From Fomes fomentarius (Eukaryota > Basidiomycota > Agaricomycetes > Polyporales > Polyporaceae), in assembly GCA_022606135.1 (NCBI GenBank), contig JABYQN010000010.1:1860001-1924000 (forward strand): a stretch of DNA of 64,000 nucleotides, written 5' to 3'. The stretch's first letter is position 1. Each line of letters starts with the position of its first letter. The notes beneath the pieces were generated by a model. That model saw only the letters and a list, made by a program, of their open reading frames with translations, was not told the origin of the DNA and did not search any database. Positions 14,009 through 25,264 of the stretch are shown piece after piece. The translations under genes and the position numbers were made by a program.

Positions 14009-16394
14009 CTACATCCGCCGCGAGATGCCCGCCCAGAATCCCGACGCAACGCCCTCCACGCCGAAGTCCCCAAACCGTGTGTCGCCCTCGAGCTCCGTAC
14101 CGTACATCGTCCGCTTCATCGGCCCTCCGGGTGTCTCAGGTGGCAGAGGCATGGCACTGCTCATCCCCAGCTGCATCCCGATCTCCGTGCTGGAGACTGT
14201 ACGCTTGGAGAGACCCAGGAAGCTAGAGCTTAACCCGTTTGCCATCGCTACACTCACTTCTGCCTCCTGTGGTGCCTCGGGTACTGACGAGAGTCTTGGT
14301 GGTGTAGCCATGAGCATACTCGGGTCAACCGTCGCACTACTCGCGGCGGGGGACTGCGACTGTGCCAGACCAGCATGAACAGGCGTTCGACTTGTTGCAC
14401 GATCAACCGCCGATTGCGGTCGAGAGAGCGCTGCAGGCGTCATCCGTCGTAATGGCTGGAATAAATCATTACGCTCTATGCGTCCGCCTGCGCGTTCAAC
14501 AAACCCTCCCGAAGGTGCTGCAGGGGACGGAGATGCCGGTGGCTCAGGATACGTGAAGGGAGGAAGGTTGATGTCGAAGGGCGTGGAAGTCACGGGGTCA
14601 AACATGGACGCGTTGAAGTTGAAGTTGAAGTTTGGTGGGAACTGATTCGATGCATTCTCGTCTGCGCCTGGTGGACGAGGAATTGCACCACCCACAGCAT
14701 TCGGCGGGGTTATCTGACCTGTGTCCGAGCCGAAAGGGAAAAGATCCGATAGGTGCGTGGTAGGAGGAGGGGGGTCTATATATGCTTCAGGTGGCTCTTC
14801 AGGACCTTGGAATATGGTGAACCCGGCTCGAGGCACCGTCAACACCCCCCGTTGGGATTTGTAGTTGTCCCACCTGGGTCTACGCTCGACGAAGGCCCCA
14901 GGTCATCATGTGCTGAGAGCTTCTGACGCTTCTTCGTGGGTCTCACCACCCGTTTCTCAAGGTCCTCTTGGTTGTGATTGCCCTCCTCCCCGACGTCAAC
15001 GACATCCGTGACATGGCTGTCGTCTAGGTCACGGTGTCGCTTACCGAGCGTAGAGGGAGCAATGCCAGGAAAACCTTGCCCTTGAAGCATGGTAGGCGTT
15101 GCGTGAGAGAATTGCACGGCCCCAATGGGAGTTCCAGGGCTACCTTCGTCTCTGCAGAGTTCGTCAATACATGCGCTAACTGCGTGTTATACGATTACGT
15201 ACACAGCGCGAGCTTTCCCCAGACTCTTCTCAGACGGGGCAACCCCTGGTGCTTGGGTGAGAATGGCAATGAATTGCTTCAAGTGGTTGACCTCAGCTTG
15301 CAATTGGGGGACTAAGGCAGCTAGAGGTCGCAATGACGCGACTTCTGTCTGTAGCGAGCGGACCTGGGCGGCGAGCGTAGTCAAGTCAGCCGCCTGCGTC
15401 GATCGTTGTTGCGCTTCGGCCTGCAGCATTTGAACCTGAGTCTGAAGCGGCGCCACCTGCAGGAAGAAGCACTGATTCGTATTGTAATGAGACTTCTCGT
15501 ATCGAACATCGTACCAGATTGGTGATCCAGGTCTTCAAGTGCGCAGATGTATCTAGTGGATGTACAGGCATCACTACTGCCTCAGCAAGAGGATCTGGTA
15601 TCGGCGTTTGCGCAGCAGGGTGCGGGGGTGCAGATGCGAGTGGTTCATGGGTTATACCAGACGGGCCGGCTTCAGGCACTTACAGATGTGAGCACATACC
15701 GGACGTCGACACTTCGTGTGGACTTACTGTCAGACTGCATAGGGTCCGGTTCTGAGGTGGAATTGAGAGTTGAGCCACTAGATACGTGAGGGGTGGGAAG
15801 CATAAGGGAAACTAACCTTCTTCTTCCTGTATGGCAGCTTCCGTCGGCTTGACGCTCTTGCTCCCTTTGCCTCGCTTCCCTTTCTGCGAAAGACTGCCAG
15901 AGCGGGTAACAGAACGGGCGCCGCTCCCGCCGGCAACGATCGGCCTCCCAACACCAAGTTTGTACTGGGTGTCTTTTGCTCTCCTAGTGCGCGGAGGTGG
16001 TACGGCTAGAACTTCGGGTTCTGAAGGAGGAGCGGAAGGGACGTCGGTGCCCAAATCTTCGGTGAGTGCACTCTCCTCGTCAGTATCGTGTATGATCACG
16101 GATGAAGTCGATGCTCCTCTGAAACGAGTGCCAGTGCCAGAGCGTGAAGCAAGTCTTGTGGAGGGTGCGCGTTGGGGTGGTGGGGGTGGGGTTGGACGGG
16201 CAGCCTGAGTCGTGTCGACTAAGAGGTCAATCAACGCCTCTGTTTTGAGGTTAGCCTTGATGCCGTAATCCTGAGGACTGGGGTGAGTGTAAGAACGGAC
16301 CGCGTACGGATACGTTCGAACGCACTTTGCATATTCGTTGTAGATCAGCGCGCTTCATGGACTTGAGCATCTCGCGGTCAAGAGGCGGAGGCAT
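14009..16394 (-). CDS. SAP-motif and coiled-coil protein of unknown function
   Basis: I do not recognise a named family. From ATG 16394 an N-terminal SAP-like helix-extended-loop-helix reads LKSMKRADLQRICK, continuing across an intron as DYGIKANLKTEALIDLL, a fold used for DNA binding in chromatin proteins. Next comes a basic, low-complexity region with KGKRGKGSKSVK, then a coiled coil at about 15210-15455 (repeated VAPLQTQVQMLQAE-type heptads), a bipartite-type basic stretch (KKRQKL near 14930) and a Pro-rich C-terminal half with EEPPEAYIDPPPPT. Five or more introns; the intron inside the SAP motif and those flanking the coiled coil have clean GT-AG ends. One join near 14845 is unclear: reading frame is lost at a run of six G. 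A nuclear, chromatin-associated role is inferred from the SAP motif and basic signals only. Confidence 0.7.
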
Positions 16395-17117
16395 TGTTCT
16401 CGGGGAGGGGTGAAACCCTCGAGAGCAGCAGCAGCGATGATCGGTCGAGGAACGGGAAAAACAGAGGAGATGGTTGTGGTTTAAGGTGAGGACTAAGGTT
16501 GAACGAGCGAACCAAACAACGCCCAAACAACGCGAACTCCCACATCACATGACCATCTCACGCGCGCCCATGTTCCGCGCTGTTGGCGCTTAGGAGTTGG
16601 ACACGCCAAGTCCAACTTGTATCTAGATTCTGCCCTGACTCCTGAGTGACTCAGTGAGGTCTGAAATTGCCTGTTAACGATTCGTTCAGTCATGAATGAA
16701 TGATGCACGATATTCCCTCGCGTCGATGTCGAGGCTTGAGATGTCATCCCACGTATACGCAGAATCATGAAGCGCTCCTGTTAAAAAGTGGGCAGTACTA
16801 AATGTCGGAGAACGTTAATCCCTTGCATAGACATGATAGAGGAGCATAGTATATCGCCACTAATGAGCCGCACCGCCGGTCCGTGGGTGCCGATGCGTCG
16901 CGCATCGTCGGTCTGTGTAACAGGGCGGACCCCCCCGCCGGGGAGGCACCGAACGATCAGCTGGAAGCTATCTCTTAGCCGCGGTATCCCATGCCTTGCT
17001 TCTCGTATAAATATGACATGCGTTCTCAGCTCCTTCCTTTCACCCAACATCTCTCCTTTGTGAGGCTGTTTGACCTCTGACCCTGTTATATACATTCTAT
17101 CCCTCTTGCTATCCGTC
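16395..17117. other. Divergent intergenic region between SAP-motif gene and flavocytochrome b2 gene
   Basis: No gene is supported. The b2 side contains a TATA-like tataaatat at 17006-17014. Other open frames show no motif. Confidence 0.45.
17006..17014 (+). promoter_or_regulatory. TATA box of the flavocytochrome b2 gene
   Basis: tataaatat lies 104 bp before the ATG at 17118, at a usual fungal distance. A TATA box suits a gene that is induced, for example by carbon source. Confidence 0.5.
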
Positions 17118-19250
17118 ATGCCCCGGACGTTCTCTCTTCACGAAGTTTCAAAACACAACTCTTCAAGGTGCGCACCCAGCTGCCTACAACGAACTAGTGT
17201 CTGACAGGGCAGGGTGGCAGTTCATGCTGGGTCATCATCAGCAATAAGGTCTACGACGTCACCGAGTTTCTGCCAGTGAGTAAACAACTCCACTATACCA
17301 ACATTCTTTCACGAAGTCATTCCGCAGGAACATCCCGGAGGCGCGAAAATCATCCTCAAGTATGCTGGAAAGGATGCTACGTCCGCGTACGAGCCCATTC
17401 ACCCACCAGATGCCCTGGACAAGAACCTTCCTCCCGAAAAACATCTCGGTTCACTCGACAGTGCAGCAGCGAGCGCCGTCAAGGAGGCCACTCAGAACAG
17501 GCGCAAGACGAAGGACGAGTTGCGAGTGGAGGCCGCTCAGGCAGCTAAGCTGCCGCTGAGCAGGATACTGAGTCTCTGGGACCTCGAGGTGCGTTGTGAT
17601 TCCGATGAATTTGCTATCTCGCAAGTCCCATGAATCTAAATGGGGATGAAGGATGTCGCCCGCAAAGTTCTCTCCCACAAGGCACTCGCCTACTACGCCT
17701 CCGCTTCGGACGAAGAGCTCAGTAAGCGTGCCACTCTCTCAAACGTCCTGTAGCCATCCTGACCGAATGATCAGCCCACCAAGAGAATATTCGAGCATTT
17801 ACTCGTTACTTCTTCCACCCTCGTGTGATGCGCCCTGTCTCCCAAGTCGACCCTTCCACCACCATAATTGGCTTCAAATCATCAATACCGGTCTTTGTCA
17901 GCGGAGCAGCCCTGGCGCGGTTAGGTCACCCTCTTGGTCAGTGCAAGTTTACCACGAATAGAATGCCGTCACAGCCCATTAAACTTCTTTCTGTACGTCA
18001 TCGTTAGGCGAGGCAAACATCACTCGTGGTGCAGGGCGTTCGGGCATCATCCAGATGGTTTCCTCGAATGCCTCACTTTCGTACGCCCAGATCGCCGAGG
18101 CGCGCATCAGCCCCGACCAGCCTCTCTTCTTCCAACTCTACAAGCACAAGGATGATCACGTTGCGGAGAAACGTGTGAGGGAGGTCATCCAGCTCGGCTA
18201 CAATGCGATCTTCCTCACTGTTGACGCCATCTGTGCGGGCAATCGCGAGCGCGATATCCGAGCGCCTTTTGAGCTCGAGGAGCAGGAGCGCGAGGCGGCC
18301 GAGGGTGCAGACAAGGGCGAGGGCTCGCCGGACGTTCCCGCCAAGCAACCGAAGGACGAGAGCGGAAATGTCAACTTGCTTGGAACTGCAGGCTCGCTGA
18401 TCGCGAACGACGACATGGACATGACTTGGGAGAAGACCATTCCATGGCTCAGGTCGATCACTAAGCTGCCCATCGTTATCAAGGGCATTCAATGTGTAGA
18501 GGTGAGTCATGAGATCTTGAGAGGGCGCTAGGAGGCCCACGCGTTGAACGCTCTGCAGGACGCTGTGCTGGCCGCAGAAGCTGGTGTCGATGGTATCTTG
18601 ATTTCCAACCACGGTGGCCGACAGTTGGAATAGTGAGGATTCGCGCTCGCCGTTGTTATTCGCATCTCTAACCCCCAGCCCTCGCAGCGCGCTTCCATGT
18701 ATCGACGTATTGTATAGGCTCCGGAAGCAGCGACCAGACATTTTCACCAAGCTCGAAGGTCTGCCTTCTGCCACGCAGTGATTGCGTGTAAGACGCTGAC
18801 GTCCAAGTATCTCTTAAACAGTTTACATCGACGGTGGAGTGCACAGAGGTACAGGTCAGTGACGAGGCGAGATGTATGCTATGCTGAGATGTTGACCCAG
18901 CTGCTCGCAGATGTCCTCAAGGCGCTTTGCTTGGGTGCGACGGCGGTTGGAATGGGTAGGCCATTCCTGTACGCACAGAGTGTGAGGAATCCCAGTATTC
19001 GGTCACATCGGACATCTGCTAACCGTCTTCGAACCATCAGGCATATGGCGAAGAGGGTGTCGTGAAGGCGGTCGACATCCTGGAGCGTGAGATAACCAGG
19101 GGTATGCGGCTACTAGGTGTAAGCAACGTGAAGCAGCTCCTGCCAGAGATGGTGGGTACCCGTCTTGACACTCTGCCGCGTAATGTTGACTTAGTAAATA
19201 TCGTACAGGTTGAGCATGTCAACTGGCAGCCGATCACAGCGAAGTTGTGA
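17118..19250 (+). CDS. CYB2: Flavocytochrome b2-type FMN-dependent L-lactate dehydrogenase
   Basis: Predicted to oxidise an L-2-hydroxy acid, most simply L-lactate to pyruvate, passing electrons from FMN to a b5-type haem. An N-terminal cytochrome b5 domain begins almost at once (ATG 17118, [10 protein letters not shown], then [16 protein letters not shown]) with the haem ligand in [18 protein letters not shown] linker leads to the FMN dehydrogenase barrel: [55 protein letters not shown], the active-site block [15 protein letters not shown] (His base and Arg), [20 protein letters not shown] and [11 protein letters not shown]. About nine introns, all fitting GT-AG. No mitochondrial presequence precedes the b5 domain, unlike yeast Cyb2, so a cytosolic location is possible. 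Related hydroxy-acid substrates such as mandelate cannot be excluded. Confidence 0.9.
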
Positions 19251-19476
19251 TTTCGTAGACAGTTATCAATGTATCTCATCGCAGCGCAGTGCTGTATGCA
19301 ACAGTCCGTTCGACGGATTCTGTGAGAATGAGACATCTCACCTATTACACTGAGTCTGCGGTTGTCAGTGAGGTAACTACATGGATAAAACCAACATGCC
19401 TATACAGATACACATGCTATGATACAGACTGGAAGTGGGATTGATATTAGCACAGCGCATTGAAGATGATTCTGAT

Positions 19477-20238
19477 CTAACCACTAACCTTGACTGGGGC
19501 TACTTCATCCAAGACCTTCGCCGTTGCCTCGACTATGATCTTCCATTCTACACTGTGTAATCTCTCCTCGAACACCTCGATTGGCTCTTCAGGGAGAATC
19601 TTCACTTCACGCACGAGCACGGGCTCTCCGCGGTCGACCTCTTTGACAACCCGATGTACCATCACACCAGATTGCTTGATCTCACCCTTCTGAAACGCCT
19701 CGTATGCCCGCTCAATCGCATGTGCGCCATCGAACGCTCCCGGTAGAGCTGGATGCAGGTTGATCACAGGAATCGGCCTTTGCACCCGCCCCTCGTGGTC
19801 ATACGCCGTATCTCCGTTGATTATTTCGAGGAAGCCATCGCCCATGATGTGCATCCACCCCGCGAGGACGACGAGATCGGGATTTTCTTTTGCGACGATG
19901 CGCGCGACCTCGTGGTCGTAATCGTCTCGCGTCTTCCCCGGGTTGGCTTTCAGATAGGGCTGGAGGCCGATGTAGGCGGTGGGGATGGGCGGGGTGGCCT
20001 GCGCGGCGCGGGTGAGACCGTAAGCCGCTTTTCTGTTGGAGAGGACGAGGATGATGCGGGCCGATGGAAGGGCGGGCGTGTTCTGAGCATCGATCAGGGC
20101 CTGCAGGTTCGTACCTGTGTTGAGAGGACGACGTGGTCAGCTCAGGGGTCAGATAAGATAGTTGGTATTCATGCCTGAGCCGGAGATGAGGACTACGACG
20201 CGTCGCTCGCGTGCCTCTGAGGAAGCTGCGTCGGACAT
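19477..20238 (-). CDS. ADE8: Phosphoribosylglycinamide (GAR) formyltransferase
   Basis: Third step of de novo purine synthesis: transfers formyl from 10-formyl-THF to GAR. From ATG 20238 the two exons give about 230 residues with VVVLISGSGTNLQALID at the phosphate-binding loop, VVLAGWMHIMGDGFLE, the catalytic NLHPALPGAFDG (Asn and His of the NxH pair), a GVMVHRV strand and EVDRGEPV with the catalytic Asp. It is a stand-alone enzyme, as in yeast, not fused to GARS/AIRS. The single intron (20115-20174, 60 nt) begins GC rather than GT and falls inside the Gly-Ser-Gly-Thr loop, so its position is fixed by the motif. A telobox lies 97 bp upstream. The stop at 19477-19479 closes the frame after VKVSG. 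Confidence 0.93.
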
Positions 20239-20334
20239 GGATGCTGGTCCCAGCTTGAATTTAACTGCCAGGAGAAACTTTGAAGATCGTAGAGTGCATT
20301 TCCTAATCGGTCCAGAAAGGATGGGGGGATGAGG

Positions 20335-20343
20335 TTAGGGTTT
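20335..20343. promoter_or_regulatory. Telobox (TTAGGGTTT) upstream of ADE8
   Basis: ttagggttt, the complement of the classic telobox AAACCCTAA, sits 97 bp before the ADE8 start. With the one between RPL22 and CBF5 it could mark a growth-gene regulon. That is inference. Confidence 0.4.
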
Positions 20344-21124
20344 CAGTGGTCTTGACATTGTTTATCCGGCTTCTAACTGGTACGGACAAGGGGGATTTGA
20401 CTGTCTTATTAAAACATAGTATTGCGATTACCCAGTGAGGAGGAAAGCAAGATCATGATATGTATTAGAACACACTGAAACAGCCACTCGAGCAAGATAG
20501 TACAATTTCAAACATGGGAGCGCATCACTGGTGTGCAACACTGGGATCAAGGAGTGTGGCGCATTATACACAGCACCATTGAGCGTGTGTCAGGCTTGCG
20601 ATTGGGCAATCTGACGTCGACGAGAGCGGGTCGGCTCAAGACGACCGGGTCTCTAACCGACGATGACACCACACGGCCGTGACTGTGATCTGTTAGATGC
20701 GGGAAAGCGGTTTGATAGCGGTTTGGTAGCCTTCACATTCACAGTTCACTCGCGGATGAGCTCTTAGCTTGCGACGGGCGAGTCGAGGCAGGATGGAAGT
20801 TGAGTGGAGGATGATCGGATATATATATGTTACTGTATCCATGCCGAGCGCAACGACTGGACGACTCGGGAGGCGCGGGCATCGTGGACAGAATGCGTCA
20901 GATGAGTTGTTGAGATTGCCGCGCGGGACGACAATATGTCCATCTGCTCGTCGCTAAGGGCGAAGCACGCCCGCGAGCAGGCGACCTCATAGACGGACAA
21001 CGGGCGTTGCATGCGCCCCAACCTCTCTAACCCGCTCCTCGAGGTTCTTGTCCCCTCTTGACCGCCGTGCAGCGTCAAGTCCTCCTGTTGGGTGCTTTCC
21101 ATACAGGACCGGGTCGCCTTTCTA

Positions 21125-21141
21125 CTGGGATTGCATCCCAG
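21125..21141. other. Short perfect hairpin (7-bp stem, 3-nt loop)
   Basis: ctgggat-tgc-atcccag, 185 bp before the start of the seven-helix protein gene. Possibly a palindromic factor site or RNA hairpin; function unknown. Confidence 0.35.
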
Positions 21142-21325
21142 CCTCCTCTGGTTCTTGTAGCGCTTCTCAGCCGGACTGACGCTACGTGCGTACACTGACC
21201 AGCTGGCCCTTTAAGTTATTTCTTTGATTTTCTTGCTCTCTCGCCACATTCCTTCACACAACCCATTCTCTGCCTGGACAACGCTCTCTCTCGACTATTT
21301 CAACCCGTCTTCTTATCGGCGACCC

Positions 21326-24270
21326 ATGGTTTCCCAGACTGTTGCACCCGGGGCTGCGTTCACAAGCCTCAGTTCGAACGATGCGGTAAGCACGTATGTT
21401 CGGAGGCTGTTATGATAGCTTACCCGTACGCGTAGATCCAATTCCTTCTCGCAGACATTCCCATCTTCACTGTGGGTATTCTTGCCTTCGGGACATTGAT
21501 GTTCTTTTTCCTGATGAAGCGTATTGACCGGTGAGTGATATTCCTTCTCCAATTGGCTACCGTCTTTACATCCTTCCATCCACTAGATGGGTCTTCTGCT
21601 TGCATATTTCTGTGTTGCTTTCCTTCCTCGCCGCGCTCCTCGACCTCTCGCAACTTCTTATCCGTGGACACGAACAAGTGGTTCCAGGAGCCGATCCTGA
21701 AGCAGGCGTTAAGGGACTGATTCAGGCACGCGAGGTATTCTACTCCTTCGCAAACGCCCTTCGTTTCCTCTTCTACTGGGGCTTCGTTGCAATGATTCCG
21801 TTGGGCGAGACCATTCCCGAGGGAAACACAATGCATAGTGGAAGTTGGAGACGTTGGGGTATCATTGGCGCAATCCTGAAATGGACGTCGCTCACTATCG
21901 TGCTTGTCATGTCAATCCTCCAACTTGCGTACCGCAACGCCCCGTCTCTCCAGCGGATCGGTCCTGTATACGAGGCTGAGGCGACACTCGAGATCATTCT
22001 GTCAGCAGTCTTTATCCTGAAGCTCCTCCTCAACACCTTGGCCCGCTACCCGACCGGTTCAACGACTCAGTCCAAGGGCAAGATGCTTGTGCAGTACGCG
22101 CCTATGATTGTGGCGCTTCTGTTCAGTCTTTGGATTGGTGTTGGAAATGCAATTCTCTGTGAGTAGGTTTACAGATTGCCGCGTTATGCCCTCTGACATG
22201 GCGACTGCAGTCGAGTTCACGGAGACTGCTCTCGGCCGGTTCATGCGCGCGATCGAGCTGTATATCGTAATTGTGTACATGCTCACCATCTCCTTCCATC
22301 ATCTGCGCCACCTCTCGTTCTTCCCCATTTACCGCCCTGCGACGAAGGGACCATCCCGTGCAAACACCTTCGACCGTAATTCAATGGAGAAGTCTGACGA
22401 TATCTATGCTACTAAGGGGGTTGCTGCGCCTCAGCAGGTCAACAACTTCATGGAGGTTCTGGAGGAGCAATATCGCTCTGCTCAGACAGTCCCTCTGACT
22501 GTGGAGAGGAACAGCGCGAGGTCCGCCACGGTACAGAACGCCAACCAGCATCAGTCTATGGCAGTCCGTCTGTCTACATGGCTCGGTGTTGCTCGCCCTC
22601 TGCCTCGCCCTCCGAACCCGAACACGAACACGTTGCAGTCCTGGGACGTCGACACCGAACGTGGTACCTCTCCTGTCGCTCTAACCACCGTCGAGCCCTG
22701 GTACGCTGAAGAGAAGCCTCATCTCCAGCAACTCGCTATCCCCGCCGAGTCTGAGCTTGACGAGGATGAGCAGCGTGGCGTGTCTCCTCTCCCGAACTTC
22801 CCTCTTCGTGCGCTGCCAGAACGTAGATCGCCATCTCCCGTCCCGTCGGTCCCGAGCATCAAGGAGGTACCCGCTGCGCTGACCGTAGTGCGTGCTGATG
22901 TCGAATCGGAGAGGACTTCCATTCCAAGCCGTGACTGGCAAGAAATCGAATACTCCAACGCTGCCAGGTACTCTGGTGTCACCGAGGACGTCCTCGCGAA
23001 CTCCCTCAGGCAAAATTATTACCTGCAGCAGGACGAGTCACCGACCGGGGAGAACATTCAGGTTATCTCGCCTCCCTCCGAGGATGATGCCTCACGTCCG
23101 AGTAGCATGAACAGTGTAAAGAGCGCCGGTAGTCACCTCGCGTCGCCATATTCCGCGTCTCCGTACCCCTCGTCACCAATTGACTCTGCCGCCGTCACCC
23201 CGCTTCCTCGTAGCCGTCCCTTGCCACCAATGCCAGTCGCACAGGTATCAATGCTCCCCTCGCCTATGTCGCCCATTCAGCCTGACTCGGCTCGTTCGTC
23301 CAACATGTCCATCCTGCTCCGTCAGCAGAACGAACTCGACCAATCGATCGAGGCTCTCAAGAAGTTCTCTCCGTCCAAGCAGGGATTCGATGAGAACGGG
23401 GTCCCCAGTACTCAGACAATTTACTATGCGGAGTACGAACGGGAAGATTTGCAGCAGTCCGCACGGCTCTCGTCCGCTCCCAGCGCCCCCAGCCCGGACT
23501 TAACCCTCTCGACACCTCGTGCTGACACGATTCAGTCGTCTGCGCAAAGCGAGTTCCCTGTTGAGCACCTCCCTCCCCTCAATCGGTCAAGCATGGACTC
23601 GAATGTGATACCTCCTACCTTGCCTGTCCGTGGGGAGATGAAGGGGGCCTTCCCTTCGCCTTCGCTTGCACCTCCCCGTATGCCGATTTCTCGCTTCTCG
23701 GACTCGTCGAGCGTCGTCGAGCGTCGTGAGCGCAAGGGAACCGACTCGATGGGTACGCAGTATGACATCACCTCGTTCGTTGGCAGTAAGTGTTGAGATC
23801 CTGTTGCACCGTCTGCTCCCTCTCACCCACCACTTTGCAGATTTGACTGTACCGGTCAACCCGAAGGACAGCATAATGTCCTCGTCCTCCGGCAAGTTCT
23901 CCGAGGACGGCTTTGTTGGCGTTGCCACCGTTGCCCGCCCCGGCTTTGCCCAGTTCGCCCGCCCTACGCTTATCCCCAACGTCGCGCGTCAGGAGGGCTC
24001 CACCTCCGCTCAATCTGCATCGCCCGTTCGTCGCGCTCTCCCCGCCCCCCGCCGTCCGCAACCCAGGCCCCAATGCAGTCCCCGCAGTCCCAGCCATCGG
24101 CCTCGCCTATTCGCTTCCGCCGCGCCGTTGGTCTCCCAGCACGCCCCCGCCTGTCGGTGATGAACTTGACGCCGGTGAGCGAGAAGACGACGTCGCCGAG
24201 TGATACCGCCACGCTTACGACCTCCCCGCCCACCGGGTCTGGCACCCCTTTGACGGGGAAAGCGTGGTAA
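21326..24270 (+). CDS. Seven-transmembrane protein with long disordered cytoplasmic tail
   Basis: Unrecognised family. From ATG 21326 a short N-terminus leads to seven hydrophobic helices: IPIFTVGILAFGTLMFFFLM, VFCLHISVLLSFLAALL, LRFLFYWGFVAMIPL, WTSLTIVLVMSILQLAY, EIILSAVFILKLLLNTL, YAPMIVALLFSLWIGVGNAI and LYIVIVYMLTISFHHL. Roughly 550 Ser/Pro-rich residues follow, apparently without domains, with many SP/TP sites. Introns after NDA, after KRIDR, in ILF and after SFVG all have GT-AG ends. Seven helices plus a long tail resemble fungal receptor architecture, but no GPCR signature is seen. The original frame stops at 24160. One extra C in the run at 24045-24050 would give a more natural C-terminus ending VSEKTTSPSDT...GKAW at 24270. 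Confidence 0.75.
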
Positions 24271-25264
24271 GGTCCGTTATATAATGGTATCACACGTGTA
24301 AAAAGATGAGACTATATAGAGTTCGTCTTTGGCAGGTAAACACCCCCCTCCTACACCCGATACATCCGCACTTCACCCTCGCTCTTGTATCCACTCCCGC
24401 AACATCTCCTCAGTCTGGTATCTCTCTGTAGAGGCACGCTTTGTCGTCGGTCACTCGCATCTTTCGGAACCCTCGCATGATATGTAATGTACCAACTGAC
24501 AGTGCTCTCGTGTACGAAGACATTGGACTTCCATCTATCATTATACCACCATGTATGAGTAGTACGACGCACACATTTTGACCCTGGAATTCCCGCTACC
24601 TCTGGTAGTGGGTCTTCTGTTGCAACTTTCTTGCCTCGTTCACGTGACTTTTTCAGTCTCCGCCTCAATCCGGCGCACCCTGTCTTGCATCCTGAACCAT
24701 ATTCTATCTACCTTGATTTTGCGGTGTGTCATCTTGCACAACTATTAGAAAGGGCCCTCCGGGTAAACCTGGCCACCAACAGAGTAACCAACAAGTACAA
24801 GGGCTCGCGAGGAGAAGTGGGCGCTAGCCCACGACTCGAGCGAGCCCTTGAGACTAATCCAGAGTTGAGAGATTCAGCAGGACACATGCATAATGATTCG
24901 GTTTCTGTATGCACTAGTCTCTGTAATAGACCGGTTGAACGGCAATGGGCATGCTCTCGCTAGACTCCGATAGCGACCCACACATTTGCAATGAGTACAA
25001 AGCAGTGAAGGACCGATGTTGGAATCGAGCTGTGGAGTCTAAGTAGTCCAGGAACTACGTTGTAATACCTGTACTTGTGCACAACCTCTGCACAAAGTGC
25101 ATACTGGAGGTAGCGGGCACTGCCGCTTGCCGGCACTACCCGAGTTATGACTTTCTCTTCTGCACCATGTACACGATCACGTGGGTCGTGTTTGTGACGT
25201 CAGTGCCTGCGAGCGGGGCTACATAAGCGTAGGAAGCGGTGCGGTATACGTGTTTCCCTGCACC
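24271..25264. other. Intergenic region with a strong nested hairpin
   Basis: About 1 kb without a supported gene. The notable element is an extended inverted repeat at 24798-24850. The remainder holds the 3' UTR of the membrane protein gene and the promoter of the J-domain gene. Confidence 0.45.
24798..24850. other. Nested inverted repeat / stem-loop
   Basis: Outer arms caagggctcgc (24798-24808) and gcgagcccttg (24840-24850) pair perfectly over 11 bp. Inner arms gtgggc (24817-24822) and gcccac (24827-24832) pair over 6 bp around a gcta loop, with an 8/7-nt internal loop between. It could form a cruciform or a structured RNA. Function unknown. Confidence 0.6.

Larger units (their letters stand above)
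20239..21325. other. Divergent intergenic region between ADE8 and the seven-helix protein gene
   Basis: About 1.1 kb with no supported gene. It contains a telobox (20335-20343), a perfect short hairpin (21125-21141), and a CT-rich stretch before the ATG at 21326. I found no tRNA A/B-box pair. Confidence 0.45.

Noticed and set aside
21125..21141. tRNA gene suggested by the hairpin and GC-rich flanks
   Set aside because: No matching A and B boxes or cloverleaf could be drawn around it; none was found elsewhere in the window by eye.
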